A DNA stretch of 56,563 nt from positions 1 through 56,563 of the forward strand of contig DJVA01000090.1 in assembly GCA_002440705.1 (NCBI GenBank), given 5' to 3'. Numbering within the stretch: the stretch's first letter is position 1; the number at the start of each line of letters is the position of its first letter. The position numbers and the translations under genes were made by a program. Positions 41,143 to 50,081 of this stretch are shown here, one piece after another. This stretch comes from Flavobacteriaceae bacterium UBA6268. GTDB lineage: Bacteria > Bacteroidota > Bacteroidia > Flavobacteriales > Flavobacteriaceae. A model generated the notes under the pieces. That model was not told the origin of the DNA. It did not search any database and was given only the letters and a program-made list of their open reading frames with translations.

Positions 41143-42459
41143 ATGAAACTAGGCGCTCCTTTTCTCTTTTTTTTATTAGGCCTTACTGCTATAGCACAAA
41201 ATTCAAAAGTTTTGACTGAAATCCCTTCAGGGGATTTTGATGTAGGGGATGTCGAAAAATTGGAAGACTCCCCATTAAAATGGTTGAACTTTTCGTTGAA
41301 AGGATATGGTGTTGTCAACTATTATCAGTATGACTTTGACACCGATCGGGGCCTTAAAGATCAATTTGATCCAGAGCGCCTGAATTTGTATTTACAATAT
41401 AAATTTAATGATCACATAAGCTTTAAATCCGAAATTGAGTTTGAACATGGCGGAACAGGGTCTACCATCGAATTAGATACCCAGGAAGAATTTGGAGAGT
41501 TTGAACAGGAAGTGGAGAAAGGTGGAGAGGTCAAATTGGAACAGGCACATATTAATTTCAAATTGTGGCCATTTTTAAACGTACGAGTGGGCAGATTAAA
41601 AGTATACATTGGTCTTCACCAAAAATTGGACGAACCCACCAGTTATTTTACTACCCACCGCCAGGAAATGGAAAACGAAATACTTCCCTTGGGATGGTAC
41701 GAAAATGGAATTGAACTGTACGGAACTTTCGCAAAAAACTTTCAGTACCGAGCCTATGTGGTAAGTGGATTGGACGCATCTGGATTTTCATCAAGGGGTT
41801 GGATTAAAGATGGATATCAAGCCCGTTTTGAAACAGCTACCGCAGAATCCTTGGCTTTTGCTGCCCGACTTGATTATAAATTTGGAATGCATGAAGACAC
41901 CTTTGTCGGACTTTCAGGCTATGTGAATAATTCAGCTGCCAATAGACCCAAAAATGACATGAGCGAACCCGCCTATGTAACGATTTTGGAAGGACATATC
42001 AGTTACAATGAAGGCAACCTGCGGTTCAATGCCATAGGACTTTATGGAAATCTCCAAAATTCGGATATCGTTTCTGAAAGAAATGCCAACCTTTCCAATA
42101 ATCTGGGCGTCAAACGTACCCCAGTTGGGAAAAATGCCCTAGGGATATCGGTCGAAGTAGGATATGACGTTCTTCCCTTCTTAGTGACAACTTCCAAGTA
42201 CCGCCTTTACCCTTTTTTACGATATGACTTTTATGATACCATGTTCAAAGTAACAGGAGATATTGTGGACAATCCCCGTTGGGAACGAAGTTCCTTTACG
42301 GGAGGATTCAATTGGTTTGCTCATCCACAAATTGTACTTAAGGCACATTTTTCTGATAGGGAATTGGGATCGGAAAATTATGACCCCTCAACATTGGAAT
42401 ACACTGGTAAAAAACAACACGAACAAACCATTTCAACAGGAATTGGCTTTTATTTCTAA
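41143..42459 (+). CDS. Outer-membrane beta-barrel protein (porin-like)
   Basis: 438 residues from the ATG at 41143, giving a signal peptide ending near TAIAQ; an in-frame TTG at 41125 lies inside the -7 box. Alternating hydrophobic strands run through the mature part (LNLYLQYKFNDHISFKSEIEF; NVRVGRLKVYIGL; LRFNAIGLYGNL) and the protein ends in GIGFYF, a C-terminal aromatic as in barrel proteins. It resembles phosphate-selective porin O/P-like proteins but is not a firm match. First gene of an operon with imelysin and the di-heme protein; a role in iron or heme passage is inferred. Confidence 0.82.
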   Translation: MKLGAPFLFFLLGLTAIAQNSKVLTEIPSGDFDVGDVEKLEDSPLKWLNFSLKGYGVVNYYQYDFDTDRGLKDQFDPERLNLYLQYKFNDHISFKSEIEFEHGGTGSTIELDTQEEFGEFEQEVEKGGEVKLEQAHINFKLWPFLNVRVGRLKVYIGLHQKLDEPTSYFTTHRQEMENEILPLGWYENGIELYGTFAKNFQYRAYVVSGLDASGFSSRGWIKDGYQARFETATAESLAFAARLDYKFGMHEDTFVGLSGYVNNSAANRPKNDMSEPAYVTILEGHISYNEGNLRFNAIGLYGNLQNSDIVSERNANLSNNLGVKRTPVGKNALGISVEVGYDVLPFLVTTSKYRLYPFLRYDFYDTMFKVTGDIVDNPRWERSSFTGGFNWFAHPQIVLKAHFSDRELGSENYDPSTLEYTGKKQHEQTISTGIGFYF

Positions 42460-42490
42460 ATCAATTAATACCCTTTAAATAATTAGAAAC

Positions 42491-43570
42491 ATGAAAAAAA
42501 TTATAAACTCCGCTCTTTTTATTGTGTATGTAGGAATGTTTTTCGTTTCCTGTAGCGATACCGACACCCAGGATGAGAACCCGGATAATAATCAGTCTTT
42601 TTACAAGGAAGTCCTTAGCGACTTGGCTTTAAATGTGATTACAGAAACTTACAGATCCTTAAATGCGCAAGCATTAACACTTCAAAATGCAGTTGATGCC
42701 ATGAGCGTCGGTGATGAAAATGCCCTAACTACTGCCAAAGTCGCTTGGCAGCAAACCCGTGCTCCCTGGGAGCAATCCGAAGGATTTTTATACGGCCCTG
42801 TCGACACCGAAGGCATAGACCCTGCAATTGATTCTTGGCCAGTAGATGTGAACGCGATCAACAACATTCTTAACAGTGGTAATCCTATTACGCAGAGCCT
42901 ATTGGAAAGTAATAATGAAGCGCGTGGATTTCATACACTTGAGTACTTTTTGTGGGGATTGGAGGGCACCAAACCTGCTTCAGCACTTACAAATCGCGAA
43001 TTAGAATACTTGAAAGCTGCCGCTGCAAACTTGCAATCCAAAACCGAAGAACTCTATTCGGGGTGGTTGGTATCCCAAGGAAACTTTGCGGGAAATTTCA
43101 TTAATGCCGGCAATACGGGTTCTATTTATGCCTCTCAAAAAAGCGCCTTACAGGAAATTGCAGAAGGCCTCAGTATTATTGCCGATGAAGTTGCAAACGG
43201 AAAAATTGAAGAACCACTCAATGGAAACAACGGGAGTGCAAAACCCGAAGCGGAGGAATCAAGGTTCAGCAATAACTCCAAATTGGACTTTGCCAACAAC
43301 ATTCGAAGCATCCAAAACATCTACTTGGGAAATTACGCAGGAAATGTGAATAATGGGCTTTCGGCAATCGTTTCCGAAAATGATTCCAGTTTAGATGTTG
43401 AAATCGAAAATTTAATCACCGATGCCATCAATACTATTGAGGCCATACCAGGAACTTTTACCGAAGCCATCATTAACAATAGGGAAGCCGTAGCCCAAGC
43501 ACAGCAAAAAGTAAGGGCATTGCAAACACTTTTGGATAGCAAGTTGTTGCCTTTAATGTCAGGATTGTAA
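42491..43570 (+). CDS. Imelysin family lipoprotein (iron-regulated protein A-like)
   Basis: A 359-residue protein with a lipoprotein signal ending at C21 (GMFFVSC). The mature part is all-helical with the imelysin GxHxxE motif at residues 146-151 (GFHTLE, H148 and E151), and WQQTRAPWEQSEGFLYGP earlier. Imelysin/EfeO-like proteins bind iron or heme in the periplasm or at the outer membrane. It lies 31 bases after the barrel gene and 17 before the di-heme gene. An Asn/Gly-rich insert at about 240-260 (NGNNGSAKPEAEES) may be a surface loop. Confidence 0.94.
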   Translation: MKKIINSALFIVYVGMFFVSCSDTDTQDENPDNNQSFYKEVLSDLALNVITETYRSLNAQALTLQNAVDAMSVGDENALTTAKVAWQQTRAPWEQSEGFLYGPVDTEGIDPAIDSWPVDVNAINNILNSGNPITQSLLESNNEARGFHTLEYFLWGLEGTKPASALTNRELEYLKAAAANLQSKTEELYSGWLVSQGNFAGNFINAGNTGSIYASQKSALQEIAEGLSIIADEVANGKIEEPLNGNNGSAKPEAEESRFSNNSKLDFANNIRSIQNIYLGNYAGNVNNGLSAIVSENDSSLDVEIENLITDAINTIEAIPGTFTEAIINNREAVAQAQQKVRALQTLLDSKLLPLMSGL

Positions 43571-43587
43571 TTTAAAATATTCGAGGA

Positions 43588-44967
43588 TTGAAAAAAACTG
43601 GATTTTGGATATTATTGGCCATGCTCTCCCTTTCCTGTGAAAAGGACCCTGAAGTAGGGTATGAAGCCTTACCCAATTTAAATGAAAGGGTTTTAGCTGG
43701 TGGCGAAACAACCGTATTCCTTACTTCGAGCAATGCATTCAGCACTCCTGCCGCCAACCTATCGGGGAGCGATTTAAACAAACACTTAGACGGCGACCTC
43801 CAGTTTGAGTCGGTATTTGTTTCAGCTCCTTCAGAAATCAATGGAGGGGTTGGTCCCATTTTCAATAACAGTTCTTGCGTAGCCTGCCACCCAAAGGATG
43901 GGCGAAGTGCATTTCCTTCGAATATTAACCAGATCAGTGGGTTTTTTCTCAGGACCAGCCTCCCGGGACAGGCCGAGATGGGTGGCCCGAGACCTGTTCC
44001 AAATTTTGGGAAGCAATTACAAAATCAGGCGATCTTTGGATATGAAGCTGAAGTACAATTTGCAGTTTCATACATACAACGACCAGAGATTTTTGGAGAC
44101 GGGACAAAGGTAATGCTTCAAAAACCAGTGTACGGAATTGCAGAAAGTTACATCCCTTTTCCTGAGGGAGCACTACTATCACCACGTCTGGCTCCGCCGG
44201 TTTTTGGTTTGGGGCTTCTGGAAGCAATCCCTGCCTTCTATATTCTTTCCAATGAAGACGTTAATGATAGTGATGGGGATGGAATTTCCGGAAAGGCCAA
44301 TTATGTGCACGACCCTATTTCAAATACGGTGGCCTTGGGACGTTTTGGATGGAAAGCCAATACGGCTACTATCCTGGAACAATGTGCTGGCGCATATTTG
44401 GAAGACATGGGCATTACCAGTCCTATTTTTCCAACAGAAACTGGAATGGGACAAAGCAATGGAAATGATGGAATGGGTGATGACCCCGAAATTGCTTTGG
44501 AAGTAGTGGATGAAGTTGCCTTTTATTGTAAAACCTTGGGAGTTCCAGCAGCAAGAAATTTGAATGAGGCAGCTGTACAGCGAGGGTCGCAATTATTTGA
44601 ATCCATTCAATGTGCCAAGTGCCATATTCCCAAAATGATTACCGAGTACAATCCCATTCAGGTACTATCGAATCAGGTTTTTTATCCTTACACAGATATG
44701 TTGCTACACGATATGGGAGAGGATATGGCCGACAATCGCCCCGATTTTTTAGCAAATGGAAGAGAATGGAAAACCCGACCATTATGGGGAATTGGACTCA
44801 CCCAAATAGTCAATGGACATACTCATTTTCTACACGATGGTCGTGCAAAAAACATTACCGAAGCTATTCTTTGGCATGGAGGTGAAGCTACAACTTCAAA
44901 AGAAGCTTTCAAAAATCTTACAGCGGAAGAGCGAAGTGATTTATTGGCTTTTATCAACGCACTTTAA
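43588..44967 (+). CDS. Di-heme oxidoreductase lipoprotein (DUF1111 family)
   Basis: 459 residues from a TTG start at 43588. The next ATG (43621) would leave only six residues before the lipobox Cys, whereas TTG gives a full lipoprotein signal (KKTGFWILLAMLSLSC, C17), so TTG is preferred. Two c-type heme sites are visible: C97-x2-C100-H101 (CVACH) and C342-x2-C345-H346 (CAKCH). The sequence matches the MauG/DUF1111 di-heme group. It could oxidise or reduce iron or thiols at the outer membrane. Third gene of the iron operon; its end overlaps the convergent phosphoesterase by four bases. Confidence 0.92.
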   Translation: MKKTGFWILLAMLSLSCEKDPEVGYEALPNLNERVLAGGETTVFLTSSNAFSTPAANLSGSDLNKHLDGDLQFESVFVSAPSEINGGVGPIFNNSSCVACHPKDGRSAFPSNINQISGFFLRTSLPGQAEMGGPRPVPNFGKQLQNQAIFGYEAEVQFAVSYIQRPEIFGDGTKVMLQKPVYGIAESYIPFPEGALLSPRLAPPVFGLGLLEAIPAFYILSNEDVNDSDGDGISGKANYVHDPISNTVALGRFGWKANTATILEQCAGAYLEDMGITSPIFPTETGMGQSNGNDGMGDDPEIALEVVDEVAFYCKTLGVPAARNLNEAAVQRGSQLFESIQCAKCHIPKMITEYNPIQVLSNQVFYPYTDMLLHDMGEDMADNRPDFLANGREWKTRPLWGIGLTQIVNGHTHFLHDGRAKNITEAILWHGGEATTSKEAFKNLTAEERSDLLAFINAL

Positions 44968-45863
44968 ACCTGCTTTTGATAATCTGCTAAAGGGCGTGGC
45001 CCTTCCAAAACCACACGAATCACATTTAAAGCCCCATCATCAGCAGTGGCGATTTGCCATTTGATGAGGGTAATGGCTCCATTTTCGATTTCCAATCCCG
45101 TTATGCATCTTGGATGGACACAGCTTCCATCGTTAAAAAAGGGAATTTCCCCAGGATCTGGGAACCGAGGCCTATGTGTATGCCCTATGATCGTAAAAAG
45201 ATGGTTATTGGCTGCAATCCATTTCTTGGTCTTTTTTTCGACCTTGATCAATTCACTGTAGTTTTTTGCCGGACTGGTAGGGTCGCCAATTCCAAAAATT
45301 TGAAGTTGGCGCCAAAGCACCCGTACCATAAACCGATTGAATTTCCAGCCTACGTAATTCATGAAATCGGCTTGGTGCCCATGTACCAAAAAAACTTCCT
45401 GCCCCGTTTGTTCATGCTGTAAAACCAATCCCTCGGTAAATTGAATCCCGGGGAATAAAGGCACATCTTTTCCAATTACTTTATCGAAATACGTATGTTG
45501 TGTTTTGGCTACAAACCGCTTGTATTTATAAACCATATCGTGGTTGCCTATCAAACGGTACAGCCTGTTTTCCACAAAAAAGGATTGCATCAGTTCGTAC
45601 ACATTCTTATGCGATTCAAAAACCGATTTAAAATCCCGATTTTCCCAAAGCTCGTCCCCATCGCCCAATTCACAATAGGTAAACCCTTCATGATAATAAG
45701 TTTTTAACGCATGGAAATAAATATTCCGATTGTTGGCAAAATCGTCTGCAAAACTATTGTCCCCCCGATGGCAATCACTGAACAAGATAAACTTTGATTG
45801 ATCGTTGAAAGAAATCCTTGGGGCATTGCGGTAGGCACGGTCAAATCGGGTTTGGGAGGACAT
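44964..45863 (-). CDS. Calcineurin-like metallophosphoesterase
   Basis: A 299-residue protein. The metal-site motifs appear in order: SDCHRGD, GDGDELWEN, IGNHDMVYK, HGHQADF and IGHTHRPRF. These are the D-x-H, GD, GNH(D/E), GH and GHTH blocks of the family. The ending FNDGSCVHPRCITGLEIENG is typical of Flavobacteriia members. It lacks a signal peptide, so it is cytoplasmic. The substrate cannot be told from these motifs. Its stop overlaps the di-heme gene by four bases. Confidence 0.92.
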   Translation of the reverse strand: MSSQTRFDRAYRNAPRISFNDQSKFILFSDCHRGDNSFADDFANNRNIYFHALKTYYHEGFTYCELGDGDELWENRDFKSVFESHKNVYELMQSFFVENRLYRLIGNHDMVYKYKRFVAKTQHTYFDKVIGKDVPLFPGIQFTEGLVLQHEQTGQEVFLVHGHQADFMNYVGWKFNRFMVRVLWRQLQIFGIGDPTSPAKNYSELIKVEKKTKKWIAANNHLFTIIGHTHRPRFPDPGEIPFFNDGSCVHPRCITGLEIENGAITLIKWQIATADDGALNVIRVVLEGPRPLADYQKQV

Positions 45864-45911
45864 GGCAAAAATCTTTGCTTAAAGATACGATTCCATTTGG
45901 CACGGTAAAAC

Positions 45912-45936
45912 AAAAAAGGCTCCTTAGGAGCCTTTT
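45912..45936 (-). terminator. Intrinsic terminator after the acyl-CoA dehydrogenase gene
   Basis: AAAAGGCTCC and GGAGCCTTTT form a perfect 10-base stem with a three-base loop (45914-45936). On the minus strand it is followed by a T run (A run from 45912). It ends the gene at 45946. Confidence 0.9.
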
Positions 45937-45945
45937 GATGTCTTA

Positions 45946-47124
45946 TCATTTGAAAGCATTGATGCCTGTTATATCCAAACCGGTTATCAAGAGGTGAATG
46001 TCATGTGTTCCTTCATACGTAATGACGCTCTCCAGATTCATCATGTGCCTCATGATGGGATACTCGCCGGTAATGCCCATCCCTCCCAAGATTTGCCTTG
46101 CTTCCCGGGCAATTTTTAGGGCCATGTCCACATTGTTCCGCTTGGCCATGGATATTTGTGCCGAAGTAGCCCTGTCCTCATTTTTCAATTGCCCCAAGCG
46201 AAATGCCAATAGCTGTGCTTTAGTGATTTCGGTGATCATTTCGGCCAATTTTTTTTGCTGTAGTTGAAAAGAAGCAATTGGTTTTCCGAATTGAATACGT
46301 TCTTTGGCGTAGCGCAAAGCCGTATCGTAACAGTCCATGGCGGCACCAATAACCCCCCAGGCAATTCCATAGCGGGCAGAATCCAAACACCCAAGGGGTG
46401 CTCCAAGACCAGACTTCCCTTGCAATAGATTTTCTTTGGGAACTTTTACATCCTGGAAAAGCAACTCGCCAGTTGCAGAGGCGCGTAGCGACCATTTGTT
46501 ATGCGTTTCCGGAGTGCTGAACCCTTCCATGCCTCGTTCCACAATCAATCCATGGATACGTCCGCTTTCGTCTTTGGCCCATACCACGGCCACATCACAG
46601 AAAGGCGAATTGGAAATCCAAAGCTTAGCGCCATTGAGCAAGTAATGATCGCCCTTATCCTTGAAATTAGTGACCATGCCTCCTGGGTTGCTTCCATGAT
46701 CGGGTTCGGTAAGTCCAAACGAACCCATCCATTCCCCAGTGGCCAATTTGGGTAAGTACTTTTTGCGTTGAGCTTCATTGCCGTATTTCCAGATAGGATA
46801 CATAACTAAGGAAGATTGTACCGATGCGGTACTACGCACCCCGCTATCGCCTCGTTCAATTTCCTGCATGATGAGCCCGTAGGAAATTTGGTCCAATCCT
46901 GCGCCACCATATTCCTCTGGGATGTAAGGACCAAAGGCTCCAATTTCTGCCAATCCTGGGATGATAGACTTAGGAAAGGTGGCATTTTGGGCAGCTTCTT
47001 CAATGATTGGGGATACATCGCGCTTTACCCATGCACGGGCCGTATCGCGAATGAGTTTGTGTTCATCGGTCAATAAATCGTCCAGGTTGTAGTAGTCGGG
47101 CGCTTCGAACAAATCGGGTTTCAT
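45946..47124 (-). CDS. Acyl-CoA dehydrogenase, glutaryl-CoA dehydrogenase-like
   Basis: 392 residues from the ATG at 47124 (start PDLFEAPDYYNLDDLL). DSGVRSTASVQSSLVMYPI and TEPDHGSNPGGM are the glutaryl-CoA dehydrogenase versions of the family motifs, and the catalytic Glu lies in TYEGTHDIHLLI near the C-terminus. Glutaryl-CoA dehydrogenase oxidises and decarboxylates glutaryl-CoA from lysine and tryptophan breakdown. The electron acceptor ETF is not in the window. A -7 box precedes it and a terminator follows. Assignment to the family is firm; the exact substrate is inferred. Confidence 0.92.
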   Translation of the reverse strand: MKPDLFEAPDYYNLDDLLTDEHKLIRDTARAWVKRDVSPIIEEAAQNATFPKSIIPGLAEIGAFGPYIPEEYGGAGLDQISYGLIMQEIERGDSGVRSTASVQSSLVMYPIWKYGNEAQRKKYLPKLATGEWMGSFGLTEPDHGSNPGGMVTNFKDKGDHYLLNGAKLWISNSPFCDVAVVWAKDESGRIHGLIVERGMEGFSTPETHNKWSLRASATGELLFQDVKVPKENLLQGKSGLGAPLGCLDSARYGIAWGVIGAAMDCYDTALRYAKERIQFGKPIASFQLQQKKLAEMITEITKAQLLAFRLGQLKNEDRATSAQISMAKRNNVDMALKIAREARQILGGMGITGEYPIMRHMMNLESVITYEGTHDIHLLITGLDITGINAFK

Positions 47125-47144
47125 GCATTTCAATTTTTGGTACG

Positions 47145-47152
47145 CAAAGGTA
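47145..47152 (-). promoter_or_regulatory. -7 box (TACCTTTG, minus strand) for the acyl-CoA dehydrogenase gene
   Basis: On the minus strand TACCTTTG matches TAnnTTTG and lies 20 bases before the ATG at 47124. It falls in the 48-base gap after the methyltransferase stop. Confidence 0.55.
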
Positions 47153-47172
47153 AAAAGTGCTTTGGTAACGAC

Positions 47173-47889
47173 CTACAGTTTCAGGTAAAAATCCTGCACC
47201 AATTCTCGATACTCAGGAGTGTAGGCATGGCGCGCAGTTTCAATGATCAGTGTTTCCTTGATTGGGGTTGTTGAAGGTGTTTTGCTGAATTCCATCAGGA
47301 CTCTTTTTGAAGTGCTCTGTGGTGTTCCACGAACCTCGCAAACCCTGATTAAATGTAAATGCTTCTCATGGGCCAAGGACTCAAATTCTTGGGCGGCGGC
47401 TGTTGGCATGATGACTCCAAATCGTCCGCAATCGGTTAATAATGTATGGGCACAAACCACAAGGTGCAAAAATGGTAGGGACTCTGTAAAACGGGCCCGG
47501 TCTCTTGAAACATTTCTGGTTTTTGTTGCCTCTGAGTGAAATGGCGGGTTGGATACAATTAAATCATACCGACAATCCATTTCCGAAGCAAACTCCTGAA
47601 TGGAGGCATGGTAACAGAACAATCGATCGTTCCAGGGAGAGACTTCAAAATTTTCGGTACATTGTTCAAAGGCATCGTTGTCCAACTCTACGGCATCGAT
47701 GGTGGTGGCGTTACTTCGCTGTGCCATCTGTAGGGCAATGATGCCAGTCCCTGCGCCAATATCCAAAATACTATTAGGGTTAAACGCCAAAGAGACCCAA
47801 GCACCAAGTAGTACGCCGTCGGTCCCTACCTTCATCGCGCAACGATCCTGATGGACCGTAAATTTCTTGAAACGGAACGGTTTGGACAT
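47173..47889 (-). CDS. tRNA1(Val) (adenine(37)-N6)-methyltransferase-like
   Basis: 238 residues from the ATG at 47889. KFTVHQDRCAMKVGTDGVLLG followed by ILDIGAGTGIIALQMAQ (SAM motif I) and SNPPFHSE (the NPPF/Y catalytic motif of N6-adenine methyltransferases) match the YfiC/TrmN6 family. It would methylate A37 of tRNA-Val. Third gene of rpsP-rimM-trmN6; its ATG shares one base with the rimM stop. Assignment to the family is firm, target by homology. Confidence 0.9.
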   Translation of the reverse strand: MSKPFRFKKFTVHQDRCAMKVGTDGVLLGAWVSLAFNPNSILDIGAGTGIIALQMAQRSNATTIDAVELDNDAFEQCTENFEVSPWNDRLFCYHASIQEFASEMDCRYDLIVSNPPFHSEATKTRNVSRDRARFTESLPFLHLVVCAHTLLTDCGRFGVIMPTAAAQEFESLAHEKHLHLIRVCEVRGTPQSTSKRVLMEFSKTPSTTPIKETLIIETARHAYTPEYRELVQDFYLKL

Positions 47890-48413
47890 CAAAGGTAAAG
47901 TTCAATCAAACCTTCTGGGGTGTCGAGGACAATGGTTTTGGTTTTTCGATCTACTTTCAGAAGAAAATCATCATTAATAGGGATTAGGACTTCTTTTCCT
48001 TGATGCTCAATAATAAAAAGGGGTTGTGCCGAGGCATCATTCACGGCCTTAAGGGTTCCCACGCTTCCGTAATGGATGTCTTCCACTTGAAAACCAACAA
48101 CTTCGTGGTAATAAAATTGGTTACCTTCCAATTTGGGAAGTAAATCTAATGGCAGAAATAACTCACAACCTATTAATAGATCGGCTTCTTTGTCAGAGTT
48201 CACCTCTTCAAATTTGATCCGCAGCAAATCCGATTTGTGAAGCGCACATTCTTCAATAAAAAATGGAACCAGATTTTGGTGTTGTTCCAAAAAAACTGAT
48301 TCCATTTCTGTAAACTGTTCAGGGTCGTCGGTATCCAATTTAACCAAAACCGCCCCTTTAAAACTGAATTTCTTTACGATTTTGCCAACGAAGAAACAAT
48401 CCTTCTTTTGCAT
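47889..48413 (-). CDS. rimM: Ribosome maturation factor RimM
   Basis: A 174-residue protein. CFFVGKIVKKFSFKGAVLVKL is the N-terminal RimM domain start, and the PRC-barrel follows with VGFQVEDIHYGSVGTLKAV and ELFIPINDDFLLKVD-type strands (VLIPINDDFLLKVD). It helps mature the 30S subunit 3' domain. Nine bases after rpsP, as in the classic rpsP-rimM operon, though trmD and rplS do not follow here. Assignment is firm. Confidence 0.95.
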   Translation of the reverse strand: MQKKDCFFVGKIVKKFSFKGAVLVKLDTDDPEQFTEMESVFLEQHQNLVPFFIEECALHKSDLLRIKFEEVNSDKEADLLIGCELFLPLDLLPKLEGNQFYYHEVVGFQVEDIHYGSVGTLKAVNDASAQPLFIIEHQGKEVLIPINDDFLLKVDRKTKTIVLDTPEGLIELYL

Positions 48414-48422
48414 CGTAAGGGT

Positions 48423-49007
48423 TTATTCTTCCTCTTTGGCTGCTTCTTCGGCAACTGCGGCAGGAGTTTCTTCAACAGCGGGTGCTGCAGTTTCTTCAAC
48501 AACCACTTCCGTGGCTGTTGCTTCAGCTTCCTCGACCACTTCTTCCGCTACTTCTTCCACAGGGTTTGCAGCTGCAATTCGTGCTTCATTCACTGCTTTT
48601 TCTGCTTTCAATGCATCGGCTTTGGCTTTGGCTTTTGCATCGGCCAATTTGGTTTTCTTGTTGTCGATGGCTTTGGCTTTTTCATCCACCCAAGCATTGA
48701 ATTTTGATTCGGCTTGTTCTTCGGTAAGTGCACCTTTCTGGACACCTTCCATCAAATGTTTTTTCAGCAATACTCCTTTATAAGAAAGGATGGCACGGGC
48801 CGTATCGGTAGGCTGTGCTCCATTTTGAAGCCATTTTACAGAATGGTCCATGTTGATTTCGATGGTGGCAGGATTGGTGTTGGGGTTGTAGGTTCCCAAT
48901 TTTTCAAGAAACTTACCGTCTCTTTTAGCACGGCTGTCTGCCGCTACAATCCAGAAAAAAGGTTTTCCTTTTTTTCCGTGTCTTTGCAATCTAATTTTTA
49001 CTGGCAT
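48423..49007 (-). CDS. rpsP: 30S ribosomal protein S16 with long Ala/Glu/Val-rich tail
   Basis: A 194-residue protein. Residues 1-85 are a normal S16 (VKIRLQRHGKKGKPFFWIV, then ADSRAKRDGKFLEKLGTYNP). Residues about 85-194 are an extension: a Lys/Ala coil around 115-145 and then an acidic Ala-Glu-Val-rich tail ending in EEAAKEEE. S16 is about 80-90 residues in E. coli; I recall such extensions in other Bacteroidota. The extension is likely exposed on the 30S surface. First gene of the rpsP-rimM-trmN6 operon. Confidence 0.96.
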   Translation of the reverse strand: MPVKIRLQRHGKKGKPFFWIVAADSRAKRDGKFLEKLGTYNPNTNPATIEINMDHSVKWLQNGAQPTDTARAILSYKGVLLKKHLMEGVQKGALTEEQAESKFNAWVDEKAKAIDNKKTKLADAKAKAKADALKAEKAVNEARIAAANPVEEVAEEVVEEAEATATEVVVEETAAPAVEETPAAVAEEAAKEEE

Positions 49008-49059
49008 AGTAATTAATTTTTGAGGTACCCGACCCCGGTTATAATTTTTTAAGAGAGCG

Positions 49060-49067
49060 CAAAGATA
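49060..49067 (-). promoter_or_regulatory. -7 box (TATCTTTG, minus strand) for the rpsP operon
   Basis: On the minus strand TATCTTTG matches TAnnTTTG, 52 bases before the rpsP ATG, leaving a leader of about 45 nt. No clear TTTG at the -33 distance. Confidence 0.55.
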
Positions 49068-49109
49068 CTATAATTTAGGTTTGAAACTACACAGATTAAA
49101 CTTTTATTT

Positions 49110-49117
49110 TATATTTG
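49110..49117 (+). promoter_or_regulatory. -7 box (TATATTTG) for the lipoprotein gene at 49144
   Basis: TATATTTG matches TAnnTTTG, 26 bases before the ATG at 49144. This supports 49144 over the upstream TTG at 49081, which would lie upstream of the promoter. Confidence 0.55.
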
Positions 49118-49143
49118 TTGCTACACATAGACCCCAATCTGTT

Positions 49144-49947
49144 ATGAAAACCTATTTTGTTATTTTTCTGGCTGTTATTTTGGTATTTTCAAGTTGTGAA
49201 AATATCGAAGACAACTCTACAGTCATTCAAGCCGAAGTAGACAGTACTTTTTTTAAGGCCAATGCAACACTTGCGGGTGTTGGTGAAGACGGAAGTGTAA
49301 CCTTGCAAGGTCTCAATGCCGATGAAGTAATGACTTTGCACGTTAAGGACTTGGAGCGGAGGGTGTTTCCATTGGGCGGCACCAATCCCAATTATGCAAC
49401 CTTTGAGGATAGTGATGGCAGAATTTATTCGACCAACCCCAATGGGAGCGGGGAAATTGTAATTACAAATATTTGCGGTGATTGCGGTTTTTTGGTTACC
49501 GGGAATTTTAAATTTATGGCTGTACTGCCCGGCCTTGACACCATATACGTAAGCAGGGGTGTTTTTTATAACGTACCCTATGCTACTGGAGATCCCGACA
49601 GTCCTTTAAATGCAGGTTCCCTTAGTGCAGAGGTGGATGGGGTTCCGTTCAACACCTTAACGGTCGCTGCGACAGATTCCGGAGCTTCCATTATCATATC
49701 GGGATCGACCGCTTCCAATAGCATTCTCCTACGTGTCCCGTTGAATGTGGAAGTTGGCAACCATCCATTACCGGCAAGTGGCTATCAAGCCACTTACTTC
49801 TCTGGAAATGTTACTGAAAATGCATCCAGCGGCAATATATCCATCATAACCCACGATACGACTGCCAAAACCATTTCGGGGACTTTTAGTTTCCAAACTG
49901 CAAACCATACGATTGCTTCCGGGCAGTTCAATGTTACCTACAATTAA
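49144..49947 (+). CDS. DUF6252-like two-domain lipoprotein
   Basis: 267 residues from the ATG at 49144. The lipoprotein signal ends at C18 (LVFSSC). Two related beta-rich halves follow: EVDSTFFKANATLAGVGEDG with SVTLQGLNAD in the first, and EVDGVPFNTLTVAATDSGAS with IIISGSTA in the second. A C-terminal GTFSFQTANHTIASGQFNVTY recalls the DUF6252 family common in Flavobacteriia. The duplication is visible by eye. Function unknown; probably outer-membrane associated. A strong terminator follows. Confidence 0.72.
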   Translation: MKTYFVIFLAVILVFSSCENIEDNSTVIQAEVDSTFFKANATLAGVGEDGSVTLQGLNADEVMTLHVKDLERRVFPLGGTNPNYATFEDSDGRIYSTNPNGSGEIVITNICGDCGFLVTGNFKFMAVLPGLDTIYVSRGVFYNVPYATGDPDSPLNAGSLSAEVDGVPFNTLTVAATDSGASIIISGSTASNSILLRVPLNVEVGNHPLPASGYQATYFSGNVTENASSGNISIITHDTTAKTISGTFSFQTANHTIASGQFNVTYN

Positions 49948-49970
49948 ACGTTTGGGGATGGTATCAATAC

Positions 49971-49994
49971 AACCGGGCTAAGCCCGGTTTTTTT
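49971..49994 (+). terminator. Intrinsic terminator after the DUF6252-like gene
   Basis: AACCGGGC (49971-49978) pairs with GCCCGGTT (49982-49989) around TAA, followed by a T run to 49994. A clear rho-independent terminator upstream of dnaE. Confidence 0.93.
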
Positions 49995-50081
49995 GTGGAA
50001 AAATGGAGCGGAATGTTTACAACTTTATGAGGCGTTCCCCCAGGCATTTGTTACTTTTATGCACACAACTAATGCCACTCC

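Noticed and set aside
50049..50060. TTACTTTTATG as the dnaE promoter
   Set aside because: Resembles the -7 box but lacks the consensus TA at its start; not listed as a promoter.
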